NCBI RefSeq assembly: GCF_016862175.1
Contig: NZ_BOML01000019.1
Location: forward strand, 409,862 to 473,861
DNA from: Paractinoplanes durhamensis
GTDB taxonomy: Bacteria > Actinomycetota > Actinomycetes > Mycobacteriales > Micromonosporaceae
Direction: 5' to 3'
DNA length: 64,000 bases
Part shown: positions 1 to 8,038 of the stretch, piece by piece
How positions within the stretch are numbered: the stretch's first letter is position 1
How the letters are laid out: the number at the start of each line of letters is the position of its first letter
Translations under genes and position numbers: made by a program
The notes under the pieces: model-generated
Told to the model about the DNA's origin: nothing
The model's input: only the letters and a program-made list of their open reading frames with translations
Database searches by the model: none

Positions 1-1
1 C

Positions 2-100
2 GAACCGGCCACCGGCCCGACCCCGGTCGGCGTGGCCTCGGACGAGCCGGCGGCGGGCGACGAGCTCGCGGCCCGCCGGGCCCGCCGCCGCGCCGGCTAG
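2..100 (+). CDS. C-terminal end of an unidentified protein (partial)
   Basis: An open frame enters from the left edge and ends at TAG 98-100. It encodes about 32 residues rich in Ala, Gly and Asp that finish in an Arg-rich tail (ARRARRRAG). Its stop overlaps the stop of the opposite-strand methyltransferase within the palindrome CTAG (97-100), so the two genes converge tail to tail. The visible part is too short to recognise a family. It could be a fortuitous open frame, although the GC-rich third positions and the tight convergent junction favour a real gene. Confidence 0.4.
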   Translation, partial: EPATGPTPVGVASDEPAAGDELAARRARRRAG

Positions 101-708
101 CCAGTCTTTCGGCGCAGCTTGACGGTGCTGTCGGTGCGCTCGATCTGGTCGCCGTCCGGGCCCTTCTGCTGACGGGGGTGGATCGCCGCCGTCAGCACCT
201 CCCAGTCGTCGCCGAGGTCGAGCGCCGCGATCACCTCGGCCGGCGCCGGGAAGTGGATCTCGGCGTGGCCGTCGTGCTTGAACGGCCCGTGATCCATGTG
301 CCCCTCGATCAGCAGGGTGCCGCCCGGGCGCACCGATTCCGCCGCCCGGCGCAGGATCTTCTCCCGGTCGAACTCGGCCCAGAAGTGCAGGAACTGCGCC
401 GACACCAGGTCGAACTCGCCGTCCGGGAACGTCTTCTCCAGGTTGTGCTGCTGGAAGTCGATCTCCACGCCGGCCTCGGCGGCGTGGGTCGCGGCCCGCT
501 GCAGGGCCACGCCGGACAGATCGACCGCGGTCACCTGCCAGCCGCGCCGCGCCAGCCAGACCGCGTCGGCGCCCTCCCCGCAGCCCAGGTCCAGCGCCCG
601 GCCCGGCGGCAGGTCGGCGACCTCGGTCACCAGCTCGACGTTCGGGTTGCCGCTCCAGATGCGGTTCTCCTCCGAGTAGCGGGCATCCCACGCTTGTTCG
701 TCACTCAT
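97..708 (-). CDS. class I SAM-dependent methyltransferase
   Basis: A 203-residue protein with a Rossmann-type methyltransferase core. Motif I is LDLGCGEGADA, the acidic end of strand 2 is VDLSG, and motif III/IV lies around FDLVSAQFLHFW, followed by RPGGTLLIEGH. The fold binds S-adenosylmethionine. The substrate is not apparent; the small size and lack of other domains fit tellurite-resistance/UbiE-like small-molecule methyltransferases. The ATG at 708 (MSDEQAW) is preferred over upstream in-frame starts because homologous proteins begin just before the conserved WDARY segment. No strong ribosome binding site is visible. It stands alone, convergent with the partial gene at the left edge. Confidence 0.85.
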   Translation of the reverse strand: MSDEQAWDARYSEENRIWSGNPNVELVTEVADLPPGRALDLGCGEGADAVWLARRGWQVTAVDLSGVALQRAATHAAEAGVEIDFQQHNLEKTFPDGEFDLVSAQFLHFWAEFDREKILRRAAESVRPGGTLLIEGHMDHGPFKHDGHAEIHFPAPAEVIAALDLGDDWEVLTAAIHPRQQKGPDGDQIERTDSTVKLRRKTG

Positions 709-805
709 GCACCCAGGATGCGGTCCCGTTCCCGCGCCGCCGACTTTAGTTGCCAGAACGGCAAATGACATCGGCGCCGGCCGGCGCCGCGATAGCGTCG
801 GCGAT

Positions 806-1009
806 GTGATCCCGCAGTACTACCCGCTGTACATCCATGACCCGAGTCATGCGCAGACCTTCCTGGTGCTCGGCTGGATGCCGAACCGGGACTCCGGCCT
901 GCCCCACCAGCCGGTGGTCCTGCTGTGCGGCCCCGAGACCCAGGAACCACGGGTCCTGGAGCAGACCGTCCCGTACCGGGTGGTCGGGACCGGCCCCCAC
1001 CCGCTGTAG
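806..1009 (+). CDS. small hypothetical protein
   Basis: A 67-residue open frame starting at GTG 806 (VIPQYYPLYIHDP) and ending just before the convergent citrate synthase gene. It is rich in Pro and aromatic residues, with no signal peptide, membrane segment or recognisable domain. Third codon positions are GC-rich as in neighbouring genes, and the gap on both sides is otherwise empty. I do not recognise a family. The start is uncertain because no clear ribosome binding site is present. Confidence 0.5.
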   Translation: MIPQYYPLYIHDPSHAQTFLVLGWMPNRDSGLPHQPVVLLCGPETQEPRVLEQTVPYRVVGTGPHPL

Positions 1010-1046
1010 CCCCGCCTACGCTGCGCCGTCGGCCGGCCCGCCGTGG

Positions 1047-2270
1047 TCAGATCGACGGGCTGCGACCCGAATACACGCCGGACGGGCGGAAGCGGCTCGG
1101 GCGGTCCTCGTACTCCTCCAACGCGTGTGCCAGCCAGCCCGCCGTGCGGCCCACCGCGAAGATCGTCTCGCCGGCGTCGGCCGGCATGCCGTGGGTGAGG
1201 GCCAGCACGGCGAGGGTGAAGTCGATGTTGGGGTGGACGCCGGCCCGGGTGCGCATCGCGTCGATCATGCGCTCGGCCGTCTCCTTCACCGGGCCCTCGC
1301 CGATCATCTCCATCAGCGTGGTGGCGCGCGGGTCGCCGTCCGGGTAGAGCGGATGCCCGAAGCCGGGGACCGCGCCGCCCGACCGCTGGCGGGAGGTGAT
1401 CGTGCCGACCGGGTCGTCGGTGTTGATCGCGTCGGCGAGCATCGCGTAGGCCAGGCCGCTCGCGGCGCCGTGCAGCGGGCCGTCGAGGGCGGCCAGGCCG
1501 GCGCTGACCACCGCGTAGGGGTGCGCCCGGGTCGACGCGGCCACCCGCGCCGCCAGCGTCGAGGCGGCCAGGTCGTGGTCGGCCAGCAGGATCAGCGCGG
1601 CGTTGAGCAGATCGTAGTCGGCGTCGTCGGGGCTGAGCCGGTGCCACAGCATCCCGGCGAGGCCTTTCTCCGGGCGGGCCGCCTGGTCGTCGCGGAGCCG
1701 GACGAACGGGGTGCCGTGCACCTCTTCAAGGGTGCGGGCGCGGCGGAGCACCGCGACCATGGTGGCGAGCATGGTGCGGCCGGTCGCCACCACGGCGGCC
1801 GGGGTGGTGTCGAAGCGGAGCGGGTCCGCGGCGGCCGCGGCCGCGACGATCACCCGCAGCCGGTCGGTGGTGCGGGCGACGGCGGGCAGCGGCTGGATCA
1901 CCTGCGCGGCGAGATTTTGCAGGTCAGGGTTGGGGACGAGGTCCGCATGCTCGAGATCACCGGTCCAGAGTAGAGTCGCGACCGCCTCGTAACTCGCCGT
2001 GCGTGCCAGCACGCAGGCGTCCCGGCCGCGGTAGAAGAGACTCCCGTCCTTGATCAGCGTGATGCCGGTCTGGATGCCGGGGGTGGTCGGGCGCCGGCGG
2101 CTCGCCACGAAGGCGTCGACATCCGGCTTTTCGAAGAGACTGCCCTTGCCTTCGGCGTTGCGGCGGCTGGGGAGCATGCCGCGGCTGACGTAGGCGTAGA
2201 CGGTGGCGGGCTTGACGCCGAGCCGGTCGGCGACCTGCTCGGTGGTCAGGAAGTGGGGGTCGAGGGGCAT
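1047..2270 (-). CDS. citrate synthase with N-terminal MerR-type helix-turn-helix
   Basis: A 407-residue protein. Residues about 8-40 (TTEQVADRLGVKPATVYAYV) form a MerR/excisionase-type winged helix-turn-helix; the remainder is a citrate synthase fold. The usual catalytic residues are visible: His in GPLHG, His in GFGHPLY and Asp in NIDF. It would condense acetyl-CoA (or propionyl-CoA) with oxaloacetate. HTH-bearing citrate synthases are known in actinobacteria, but the role of the HTH is unclear. The gene is divergent from a second citrate synthase, with only 67 bp between the starts, and that gap is filled with repeated TGTTGAC words that could bind this or another regulator. Confidence 0.88.
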   Translation of the reverse strand: MPLDPHFLTTEQVADRLGVKPATVYAYVSRGMLPSRRNAEGKGSLFEKPDVDAFVASRRRPTTPGIQTGITLIKDGSLFYRGRDACVLARTASYEAVATLLWTGDLEHADLVPNPDLQNLAAQVIQPLPAVARTTDRLRVIVAAAAAADPLRFDTTPAAVVATGRTMLATMVAVLRRARTLEEVHGTPFVRLRDDQAARPEKGLAGMLWHRLSPDDADYDLLNAALILLADHDLAASTLAARVAASTRAHPYAVVSAGLAALDGPLHGAASGLAYAMLADAINTDDPVGTITSRQRSGGAVPGFGHPLYPDGDPRATTLMEMIGEGPVKETAERMIDAMRTRAGVHPNIDFTLAVLALTHGMPADAGETIFAVGRTAGWLAHALEEYEDRPSRFRPSGVYSGRSPSI

Positions 2271-2284
2271 GTGCAGATACTCTC

Positions 2285-2352
2285 ATGTTGACTGGATCAA
2301 TGTTGACATCAATACAAGATGAGCACATGTTGATGTCATGTTGACTGTCAAC
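2285..2352. promoter_or_regulatory. shared divergent promoter with repeated TGTTGAC/GTCAAC operator words
   Basis: The gap between the two citrate synthase genes contains ATGTTGAC at 2285, 2300 and 2338 plus the variant ATGTTGAT at 2327. TGACATCAA (2304-2312) is exactly inverted as TTGATGTCA (2330-2338), and TTGACTGTCAA (2341-2351) is itself a palindrome running into the coding sequence. The ATG start of the rightward gene lies inside one copy. The density of inverted and direct copies indicates a multi-site operator. A related array lies at 54561-54627. Confidence 0.6.
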
Positions 2353-3447
2353 CCAGGACTGGCCGGTGTCGTCGCGTTCGACACCGAGATCGCCGAACCC
2401 GACCGGGCCGGCGGATCGCTGCGATACCGCGGCGTCGACGTTCGCGAGCTGGCCGGCCGGGTCACGTTCGCCGAGGTGTGGGGCCTGCTGGCCGACGGCG
2501 ACCTGACCCAGGCGCTGCCGCCCGCCGAGCCGTTCCCGATCCCCGTGCACTCCGGCGACATCCGGGTGGACGTGCAGGCGGCGGTGTCGATGCTCGCCCC
2601 CTACTGGGGCATGCAGCCGCTGATCGACATCGGCCAGGCCCGGGCCCGCGAGGACCTGGCCCGGGTGTCGGTGATGATGCTGTCGTACGTGGCCCAGTCG
2701 GCCCGCGGCTCCCGGCTGGCGGCCGTGCCGCAGCGCCTGGTCGACGGCGGCCGCAACGCCACCGAACGCTTCATGCTCCGCTGGCAGGGCGACCCGGACC
2801 CGCGACACGTGGCCGCGATCGACCGCTACTGGGTCTGCGCCGCCGAACACGGCATGAACGCCTCCACGTTCACCGCCCGGGTGGTGGCCAGCACCGGCGC
2901 CGACGTGCCGGCGTGCCTGTCGGCCGCGGTGGCGGCGCTGTCCGGCCCGCTGCACGGCGGCGCGCCGGCCCGGGCGCTCAGCATGATCGAGGAGGTGGAG
3001 CGGGGCGCCGACCCGCGCGGCTACGTGAAGGGCGTCCTCGACAGCGGCAAGCGCCTGATGGGTTTCGGGCACGCCATCTACCGCGCCGAGGATCCACGCG
3101 CCGCGATCCTGCGCGAGACGGCCCGCGAGCTGGGCGCCCCGCGTTATGACGTGGCGCTGCAGCTGGAGAAGGCCGCCCTGGCCGAACTGCGCGAACGCAA
3201 ACCCGACCGGGTCCTGGAGACCAACGTTGAATACTGGGCCGCCGTGGTCCTCGACTTCGCCCAGGTCCCGTCGGACATGTTCGCGTCCATGTTCACCTGC
3301 GCCCGGACGGCCGGTTGGAGCGCCCACATCCTCGAACAGAAGCGCCTCGGCAAGATCATCCGCCCGTCGGCCGACTACGTGGGCCCACCCGAGCGCGCCG
3401 CCACCGAGGTGCCCGGCTGGGACGCCGCGGTGAAGAAGTACAGCTGA
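2338..3447 (+). CDS. citrate synthase / methylcitrate synthase family protein
   Basis: A 369-residue citrate synthase without the HTH of its divergent partner. It starts LTVNPGLAGVVAFDTEIAEPD, typical of the actinobacterial citrate synthase 2 group. The active-site histidines are seen in GPLHGG and GFGHAIY. The position that is usually catalytic Asp reads TNVEYW, a Glu in place of Asp, which may be a subgroup feature or may change activity. It acts at the entry of the citric acid or methylcitrate cycle. The ATG lies inside the operator array, so initiation is probably close to the transcription start. The TGA stop begins a 52-bp tandem repeat. Confidence 0.88.
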   Translation: MLTVNPGLAGVVAFDTEIAEPDRAGGSLRYRGVDVRELAGRVTFAEVWGLLADGDLTQALPPAEPFPIPVHSGDIRVDVQAAVSMLAPYWGMQPLIDIGQARAREDLARVSVMMLSYVAQSARGSRLAAVPQRLVDGGRNATERFMLRWQGDPDPRHVAAIDRYWVCAAEHGMNASTFTARVVASTGADVPACLSAAVAALSGPLHGGAPARALSMIEEVERGADPRGYVKGVLDSGKRLMGFGHAIYRAEDPRAAILRETARELGAPRYDVALQLEKAALAELRERKPDRVLETNVEYWAAVVLDFAQVPSDMFASMFTCARTAGWSAHILEQKRLGKIIRPSADYVGPPERAATEVPGWDAAVKKYS

Positions 3448-3601
3448 GGAGTGCCGCCGAGGGCGGCGCGGCGATCGGGCCGGGCGGAAGTGCGGCTGAG
3501 GAGTTCCGCCGAGGGCGCCGTGGCGATCGGGCCGGGCGGAAGTGCGGCTGAGGAGTTCCGCCGAGGGCGCCGTGGCGATCGGGCTGGGCGTCAGTGCGGT
3601 G
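3446..3601 (+). repeat. 52-bp tandem repeat, three copies
   Basis: Three head-to-tail 52-bp units (3446-3497, 3498-3549, 3550-3601), each beginning GAGGAGT and ending near AAGTGCGGCT. Copies 1 and 2 differ at a few bases and copy 3 diverges at its end. The first unit starts within the citrate synthase stop codon (TGA 3445-3447), so the repeat seems to have arisen by duplication of the gene's 3' end and trailer. Each later unit regenerates a TGA. No coding role is evident. Confidence 0.85.
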
Positions 3602-3658
3602 CGGGCCCTCGTCGCCGGCCTCGGCCGATGACTGGACGAGGTGGACTACGAGGGCCCG
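3602..3658. terminator. inverted repeat, probable transcription terminator
   Basis: CGGGCCCTCGT (3602-3612) is perfectly inverted as ACGAGGGCCCG (3648-3658) around a 35-base loop. It lies between the convergent citrate synthase and YiaA/B-like genes, where a bidirectional terminator is expected. No U-tract follows, which is usual in GC-rich actinobacteria. Confidence 0.5.
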
Positions 3659-3682
3659 GCGTACCGCGGGACCGGGCGGTGG

Positions 3683-3976
3683 CTACACGCCGGCCGGGTC
3701 CTTGAACGGGTTGTGTTCGGCGATCAGCTTGTCGATGCGGGCCTGGTCGACACGGCGGGTCACCGTGCCGACCTCCTGGGCGTCGCGGACACACTTGGCC
3801 AGGGTGAACGACGACGTCACCACGTAGAGCAGGCCGATGGCGAGGAAGCCGCGGATCCAGCCGCCCACCGGCAGGTAGTAGATGCCCACCGCCAGGGCGA
3901 GCAGGGCGATCGCGAAGGATGCGGCCGCCTGTGCGTAGAAGGCCGTGGTGACCTTCGGCTGCGGATTGATGTCCAT
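3683..3976 (-). CDS. YiaA/YiaB-type small inner-membrane protein
   Basis: A 97-residue protein with two hydrophobic helices (about residues 13-33 and 40-60) separated by a short Gly/Pro turn, then LAKCVRDAQE and a charged tail. The spacing of two helices followed by a CVRD-like motif matches the YiaA/YiaB two-helix family, whose function is not established. The ATG at 3976 is chosen because AAGGA lies 8-9 bases upstream, whereas the in-frame ATG at 3985 is too close to that site. It lies 62 bp downstream of the sigma factor gene on the same strand and may belong to that unit. Confidence 0.75.
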   Translation of the reverse strand: MDINPQPKVTTAFYAQAAASFAIALLALAVGIYYLPVGGWIRGFLAIGLLYVVTSSFTLAKCVRDAQEVGTVTRRVDQARIDKLIAEHNPFKDPAGV

Positions 3977-4038
3977 GGCGGTCATCCTTGCCGGGACACT
4001 GACCGCCGCGAATGAGTGCGGATACTCAACGTGGGCCA

Positions 4039-4632
4039 CTACTCGGTAAGGCGGAAGTCCTCGCCGAGCAGGGTCCGCAAGCGAGCCAGCGCCCGCGCGT
4101 TGCGCATCTTCACCACCGACACCGACACGCCGAGGATGGTGGACACCGTGTCGACGCTGTGGTCCTCGGCGTGCCGCAGCACCAGCACCGCCCGGTCCTC
4201 CACGCTCAGCCGGGCCAGCGCGTCCACCAGGGCGAGGCGCAGCTCCGGCGACCCGGCCGCGGCGGTGCCGTCCGGCTGGTCCGGCATCTCGGCCAGCACG
4301 ATCTCCGAGCCGCTGCGCCGTTTCTGCTGGTCGAAGACCAGGTTCATGAGGACGCGGCGGCTGTAGCCCTCGAGGTTGGGGCCGGTGCGGATCCGGTCCC
4401 AGGCCGTGTACATCTTGGTGAATGTGTGCTGGGTCAGGTCCTGGGCGAGATGCCAGTCCCGGGTCATCAGGTAGGCACTGCGGCGCAGCCTGGTGGCGGC
4501 GGACTCGACGAACGCGGTGAACTCGGCGTCCCGGGCCGCCCTCGCCCGGCGGCGGCCCGCACCCCAGCCGGCCGGCCCTCCGGTCCGGGTGGTGTCGTCG
4601 GCGACCCGGGGCGACGTCACGGTTTCCGTCAC
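4039..4632 (-). CDS. SigE-family ECF RNA polymerase sigma factor
   Basis: A 197-residue extracytoplasmic-function sigma factor. Region 2 is seen in FVESAATRLRRSAYLMTRDWHLAQDL and the following TFTKMYTAWDRI; region 4 is the DALARLSVEDRAVLVLRHAED segment with a helix-turn-helix at VDTVSTILGVSVSVVKM. It would direct core RNA polymerase to a small regulon. The GTG start at 4632 overlaps the TGA stop of the upstream membrane protein gene (GTGA), implying translational coupling and a functional partnership. The order (membrane protein first, sigma second) is unusual for classical sigma/anti-sigma pairs but common for SigE-family loci in actinomycetes. Confidence 0.88.
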   Translation of the reverse strand: MTETVTSPRVADDTTRTGGPAGWGAGRRRARAARDAEFTAFVESAATRLRRSAYLMTRDWHLAQDLTQHTFTKMYTAWDRIRTGPNLEGYSRRVLMNLVFDQQKRRSGSEIVLAEMPDQPDGTAAAGSPELRLALVDALARLSVEDRAVLVLRHAEDHSVDTVSTILGVSVSVVKMRNARALARLRTLLGEDFRLTE

Positions 4633-5243
4633 TGGACCCCACCGACCGCGGCGTTCTGCGGGCAGCGCCGGCCGACGACGTCCTGGACGCCGGTCTGCTC
4701 CTGGTATTTCGCGACGAAGGCCGGTGACGTCGACGCGTCCGCCAGCCGGACCCGGAACGACTCGGGCAGATCCTTCGGGCTGACCGCCGCGACGAAGTCG
4801 GGGGAGTCCTTCCACAGCTCCCGGAACTTCTCGTACGCCGACTGGCGGTCCTCGAAGACCAGCTGCTCCACCCGGGAGTCGCCCTGCAGCGCCGCCAGGA
4901 TCGCCGCGCGCTGCGCCTGGGTCACCTCGGACGTCAGGAAGATGGCCACATCGGTGGCACCGGCCGCCTTCAGCGAGCAGCCCGGCGAGGCGAGCGGCAT
5001 CATCGCCGCGGCGACGGTGGTCGGTTGGTCGGACGGCTGGGCCGGCTGGGACCGCAGGTTGACGCCGCCCGCCACCCCCAGTACCAGCACCACGCCGGCC
5101 GCCGCACCCACGGCGGCCATCTGCCTCCGCCGGCGGCGTACCCGGCCGCCCCGGGCGATGGCGGCGTGCGCCATCTCGCCGGGGTCGAAGCCGGGGTCAT
5201 CACTGACCGCCTGATCGAAGTGTTCCCGCAGGTTCGCGTCCAC
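4629..5243 (-). CDS. single-pass membrane protein with FtsX-ectodomain-like region, sigma factor partner
   Basis: A 204-residue protein with a cytoplasmic N-terminus (about 40 residues, ending in a run of Arg), one transmembrane helix (about 42-62, AAVGAAAGVVLVLGVAGGV), and an extracellular domain. The outer part (DVAIFLTSEVTQAQRAAILAAL, then AYEKFRELWKDSPDF, ESFRVRLADAS) resembles the extracellular domain of the cell-division permease FtsX, but the four-helix permease itself is absent. Start is GTG 5243 with AAGGAG upstream. It is co-translated with the sigma factor. I infer that it senses envelope state and may control the sigma factor; its cytoplasmic part is short and shows no zinc-binding anti-sigma motif. 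Confidence 0.72.
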   Translation of the reverse strand: MDANLREHFDQAVSDDPGFDPGEMAHAAIARGGRVRRRRRQMAAVGAAAGVVLVLGVAGGVNLRSQPAQPSDQPTTVAAAMMPLASPGCSLKAAGATDVAIFLTSEVTQAQRAAILAALQGDSRVEQLVFEDRQSAYEKFRELWKDSPDFVAAVSPKDLPESFRVRLADASTSPAFVAKYQEQTGVQDVVGRRCPQNAAVGGVQ

Positions 5244-5306
5244 TGGTCCGTTCTCCTTCGTCCGGTCCGTCCTCTGCTGTTAGGACCGGATGGAGCCCCG
5301 AAATGG

Positions 5307-6110
5307 TCACACCAGGGCGCGGATCCGTTCGGCGACCACGACCGCGCCCTTGCCGAGCAGGATCGTGTAGTGGTTGACGTCCGGCACGATCTGCGCCGAC
5401 GCGGCCGCCAGGACCGCCGCCGGATACATGCCGGTCTCCTCGTCCTGCATGCCGCGCGGTGCCCCGAGCAGCGGGAACGGCGCCGGCGCCGGCGAGGTCA
5501 GCATGTCCTTGGCGTCGGCCCGCACGGCGTCCAGGAGGCATGAGGAGCCGGTGCCGTTGAAGTCGCGGAGCACGTAGTCGGTGACGTCGGGCGACCAGTA
5601 TTTCCCCAGCGCCGGATTCATCCGGAAGAAGTCGAGGTAGGCGTCGGCCGACTCGAACGTCATCGACAGCCGCCGCATGGCCGGTCCGATGGTGGCGTGC
5701 AGCGCGGTGTCGACGTCGACCCCGGGCGGCAGCGGCAACGGCAGCCCGCCGTCGACGAGCAGCACCGACGACACCCGCGACGGATGGAGCCGGGCGGTCT
5801 CGGTGACCACGAACCCGCCCATCGAATGCCCGGTCAGCGCGACCCGCTCCAGCCCGAGGTGATCGGCGATCGCGATCAGGTCGGCCGCGTGCGCCGCCAT
5901 CCCGAACGGCCCGGTGATCCCCGAGCTCCGCGCCCGCCCGCGAAGGTCCGGAGCCACCAGCCGTACGCTGCCGCCCAGCTCCCGGGCCACCGCCGCCCAC
6001 GAGACCGCGTTGGCGGTGATCCCGTGCGCCGCGATCACCACCGGCCCGTCCCCGGGCCAGGCCACGACCCGGAGCTGCCCACCGTCAACCGCTACATCGA
6101 ATTCCTCCAC
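5307..6110 (-). CDS. alpha/beta-fold hydrolase
   Basis: A 267-residue alpha/beta hydrolase. The oxyanion-hole region is AAHGITANA, the nucleophile elbow is GHSMGG, and the catalytic His is likely in DVNHYTILL near the C-terminus. An acid residue is expected in the PDLRGRARS to PDV region but cannot be assigned safely. No signal peptide is present, so it should be cytoplasmic. The lid (about 150-200) is short. The substrate is unknown; such proteins include esterases, haloalkane-dehalogenase-like enzymes and lactonases. It lies 9 bp downstream of the PucR-type regulator on the same strand and may be co-transcribed with it. Confidence 0.82.
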   Translation of the reverse strand: MEEFDVAVDGGQLRVVAWPGDGPVVIAAHGITANAVSWAAVARELGGSVRLVAPDLRGRARSSGITGPFGMAAHAADLIAIADHLGLERVALTGHSMGGFVVTETARLHPSRVSSVLLVDGGLPLPLPPGVDVDTALHATIGPAMRRLSMTFESADAYLDFFRMNPALGKYWSPDVTDYVLRDFNGTGSSCLLDAVRADAKDMLTSPAPAPFPLLGAPRGMQDEETGMYPAAVLAAASAQIVPDVNHYTILLGKGAVVVAERIRALV

Positions 6111-6119
6111 CCCGACAGC

Positions 6120-8027
6120 CTAGGTGGAGAGCGGGCCGCTCAACCGGTGCAGGCGCAGGGCGAGCTGCAGGTCGAGGGCGCGGGCCGGGGTCTGCCAGTC
6201 GGCGCCGAGGAGGCTGCCGATGCGGTCCAGGCGCTGGGTCACGGTGTTCACGTGGACGTGCAGGGTCTCGGCCGCCCGGGACAGGCTGCCGCCCGCCCCG
6301 AAGTAGGCCTCCAGGGTCTTGAGCAGGGCCGTTCCGCGGCGGGTGTCGTAGTCGAGGACCGGGCCGATCGCCGCGCCCACGAAGGCGGGCACGTCCCGGC
6401 GGTCGCCGAGCAGCAGCCCCACGTAGCCGAGTTCGGTGTTGCTCGCGCCCTCCCCGGCGCGGCCGAGGGCGATCAGGGCGGTCGCGCACGAGTCGGCCTC
6501 GCGGTAGTGCACGCCGATCGCGGCCGGCGCGGACGCGGGCCCGGCGGCGCCCGCGGTGACCGGGTCGCCGACCGCCCGGGACAGCTCCTTGGCCACGGTG
6601 CGGGCGGCGGCGGCCGGGTCGGTGCCGGGCAGGATCAGGGCCAGCCGGCCGTCCTTGGCCACGGCCAGGCCGCCGCGGCCGGCGGCGAACGTGCGCGCCC
6701 AGGACACCGCCCGCTGGCGCAGGCCACCCTCGGCCCGGCCGGCCGCGACCACCACCACGTGCGCGGCGTCCAGGTCGACGCCGAGGCGCCGGGCCCGGGT
6801 GCGCAGCGCCTGCTCGTCGCGGACCGGCCGGCCGATCAGGTCGTCGAGCAGCTCGCCGCGGACCTGGCCCTCGGCCTCGGCGACGGTGCGGCGGAACAGC
6901 AGCAGCAGCGCGGTGATCTGCGCGGCCCGTTCGAGGATCCGCTGGTCGGCGCCCGCGAGGGGGTGGCTGGGGTGGAAGACCAGGGCACCCAGGTTGTCGG
7001 CGCCGGCCACCACCGCGGCCACGTACGCGTCGCCGCGCTGCACGCTGCGCCCGGCCCCGCGGGACGCGGCGACCGCCTCGGCCATGTCGGCGGCGTCCAG
7101 CCCGGGCAGCCCGCCCGGCCAGGCCGGCGACTTCGCCACCGCCAGTTCGCGGCCGGTCGCGTCCAGCACCAGCAGGGCGCCGCCGAGCACGTCGACCAGG
7201 TCGGCGGCCACCTCCTCGACCCCGCCGCCCCGCAGCACCAGGGCGGTCATCCGGTCGTGGGCGCCGGCCGCGCGCTCCACCGACGCGCTGTGCGCCTGGA
7301 TCACCGTGTTCGCGGCGGACAGCTCGGCCAGCGCGGCCTGGGTCTCGGTGAGCAGCCGGGCGGTGTCGATGGCGATCGCGGCGTGCGCGGCCAGCGACGC
7401 GAGCAGGGCGACCTCCTCGCGGGCGAACGCCCGCTCGGTGCGGTCGGCGGCGAACAGCACACCGATCACGCTGCTGCCCAACCGCAGGGGTACGCCGAGG
7501 ATGGCGACGAGCCCCTCATCGCGTACGCCGGTGTCGATCTCCGCCGTGTGCCGGTAGCGGGGGTCCTGGCCGTAGTCGGCCGTCGCATACGGGGTGCCGG
7601 AGACCGCGACCAGCCCGCCCAGCCCGGCCCCGGCCGGCAGCCGCAGGGTCTGGAAGCTGGCCGCCACCGAGCCGTCGGTGATCCGCATGTAGGTGTCGCC
7701 GCGCTGCGGGTCGTCGAGGGTCAGGTAGGAGACGTCCGCGCCGAGCAGGGTGCGGGCCCGGTGCACGATCGCCCGCAGCACCGCGTCGAGATCGCGGAGC
7801 CCGGCGAGGTCGCTCGCCGTGTCGTACAGCGCGGAAAGCTCTTCCTCGCGGCGCCGGCGCCGCTCCAGCAGGGCCCGGACCCGCAGCGCCGCGACTTTGA
7901 TCTCCTCGAGCTCGGCGAGATCGTCGGCGGCGGCACCGGCCTGCCGGGCGGCGAGGATCGGGCGCTCGAACTCGACCGGCGCGGCCTCCCGGGCCAGCAG
8001 GTCGAGGTATTCGAGCGGGTTCAGCAT
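6120..8027 (-). CDS. PucR-family transcriptional regulator with GAF domain
   Basis: About 635 residues. A GAF domain (about 50-200, with VLRAIVHRARTLLGADVSYLTL) is followed by a long coiled and regulatory segment and a C-terminal PucR-type helix-turn-helix (LLKTLEAYFGAGGSLSRAAE, then HVHVNTVTQRLDRI). Members of this family sense small ligands and control catabolic genes. It follows the 3-hydroxybutyrate dehydrogenase gene by only a few bases, so it probably regulates that gene or its pathway. ATG 8027 is used; an in-frame TTG at 8036, three bases from the preceding stop, is an alternative. Neither has a convincing ribosome binding site. Confidence 0.85.
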   Translation of the reverse strand: MLNPLEYLDLLAREAAPVEFERPILAARQAGAAADDLAELEEIKVAALRVRALLERRRRREEELSALYDTASDLAGLRDLDAVLRAIVHRARTLLGADVSYLTLDDPQRGDTYMRITDGSVAASFQTLRLPAGAGLGGLVAVSGTPYATADYGQDPRYRHTAEIDTGVRDEGLVAILGVPLRLGSSVIGVLFAADRTERAFAREEVALLASLAAHAAIAIDTARLLTETQAALAELSAANTVIQAHSASVERAAGAHDRMTALVLRGGGVEEVAADLVDVLGGALLVLDATGRELAVAKSPAWPGGLPGLDAADMAEAVAASRGAGRSVQRGDAYVAAVVAGADNLGALVFHPSHPLAGADQRILERAAQITALLLLFRRTVAEAEGQVRGELLDDLIGRPVRDEQALRTRARRLGVDLDAAHVVVVAAGRAEGGLRQRAVSWARTFAAGRGGLAVAKDGRLALILPGTDPAAAARTVAKELSRAVGDPVTAGAAGPASAPAAIGVHYREADSCATALIALGRAGEGASNTELGYVGLLLGDRRDVPAFVGAAIGPVLDYDTRRGTALLKTLEAYFGAGGSLSRAAETLHVHVNTVTQRLDRIGSLLGADWQTPARALDLQLALRLHRLSGPLST

Positions 8028-8038
8028 GATCGTCAAAC

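Noticed and set aside
3446..3601. CRISPR-like array
   Set aside because: The repeats are directly abutting 52-bp units without spacers, and no cas gene is present.
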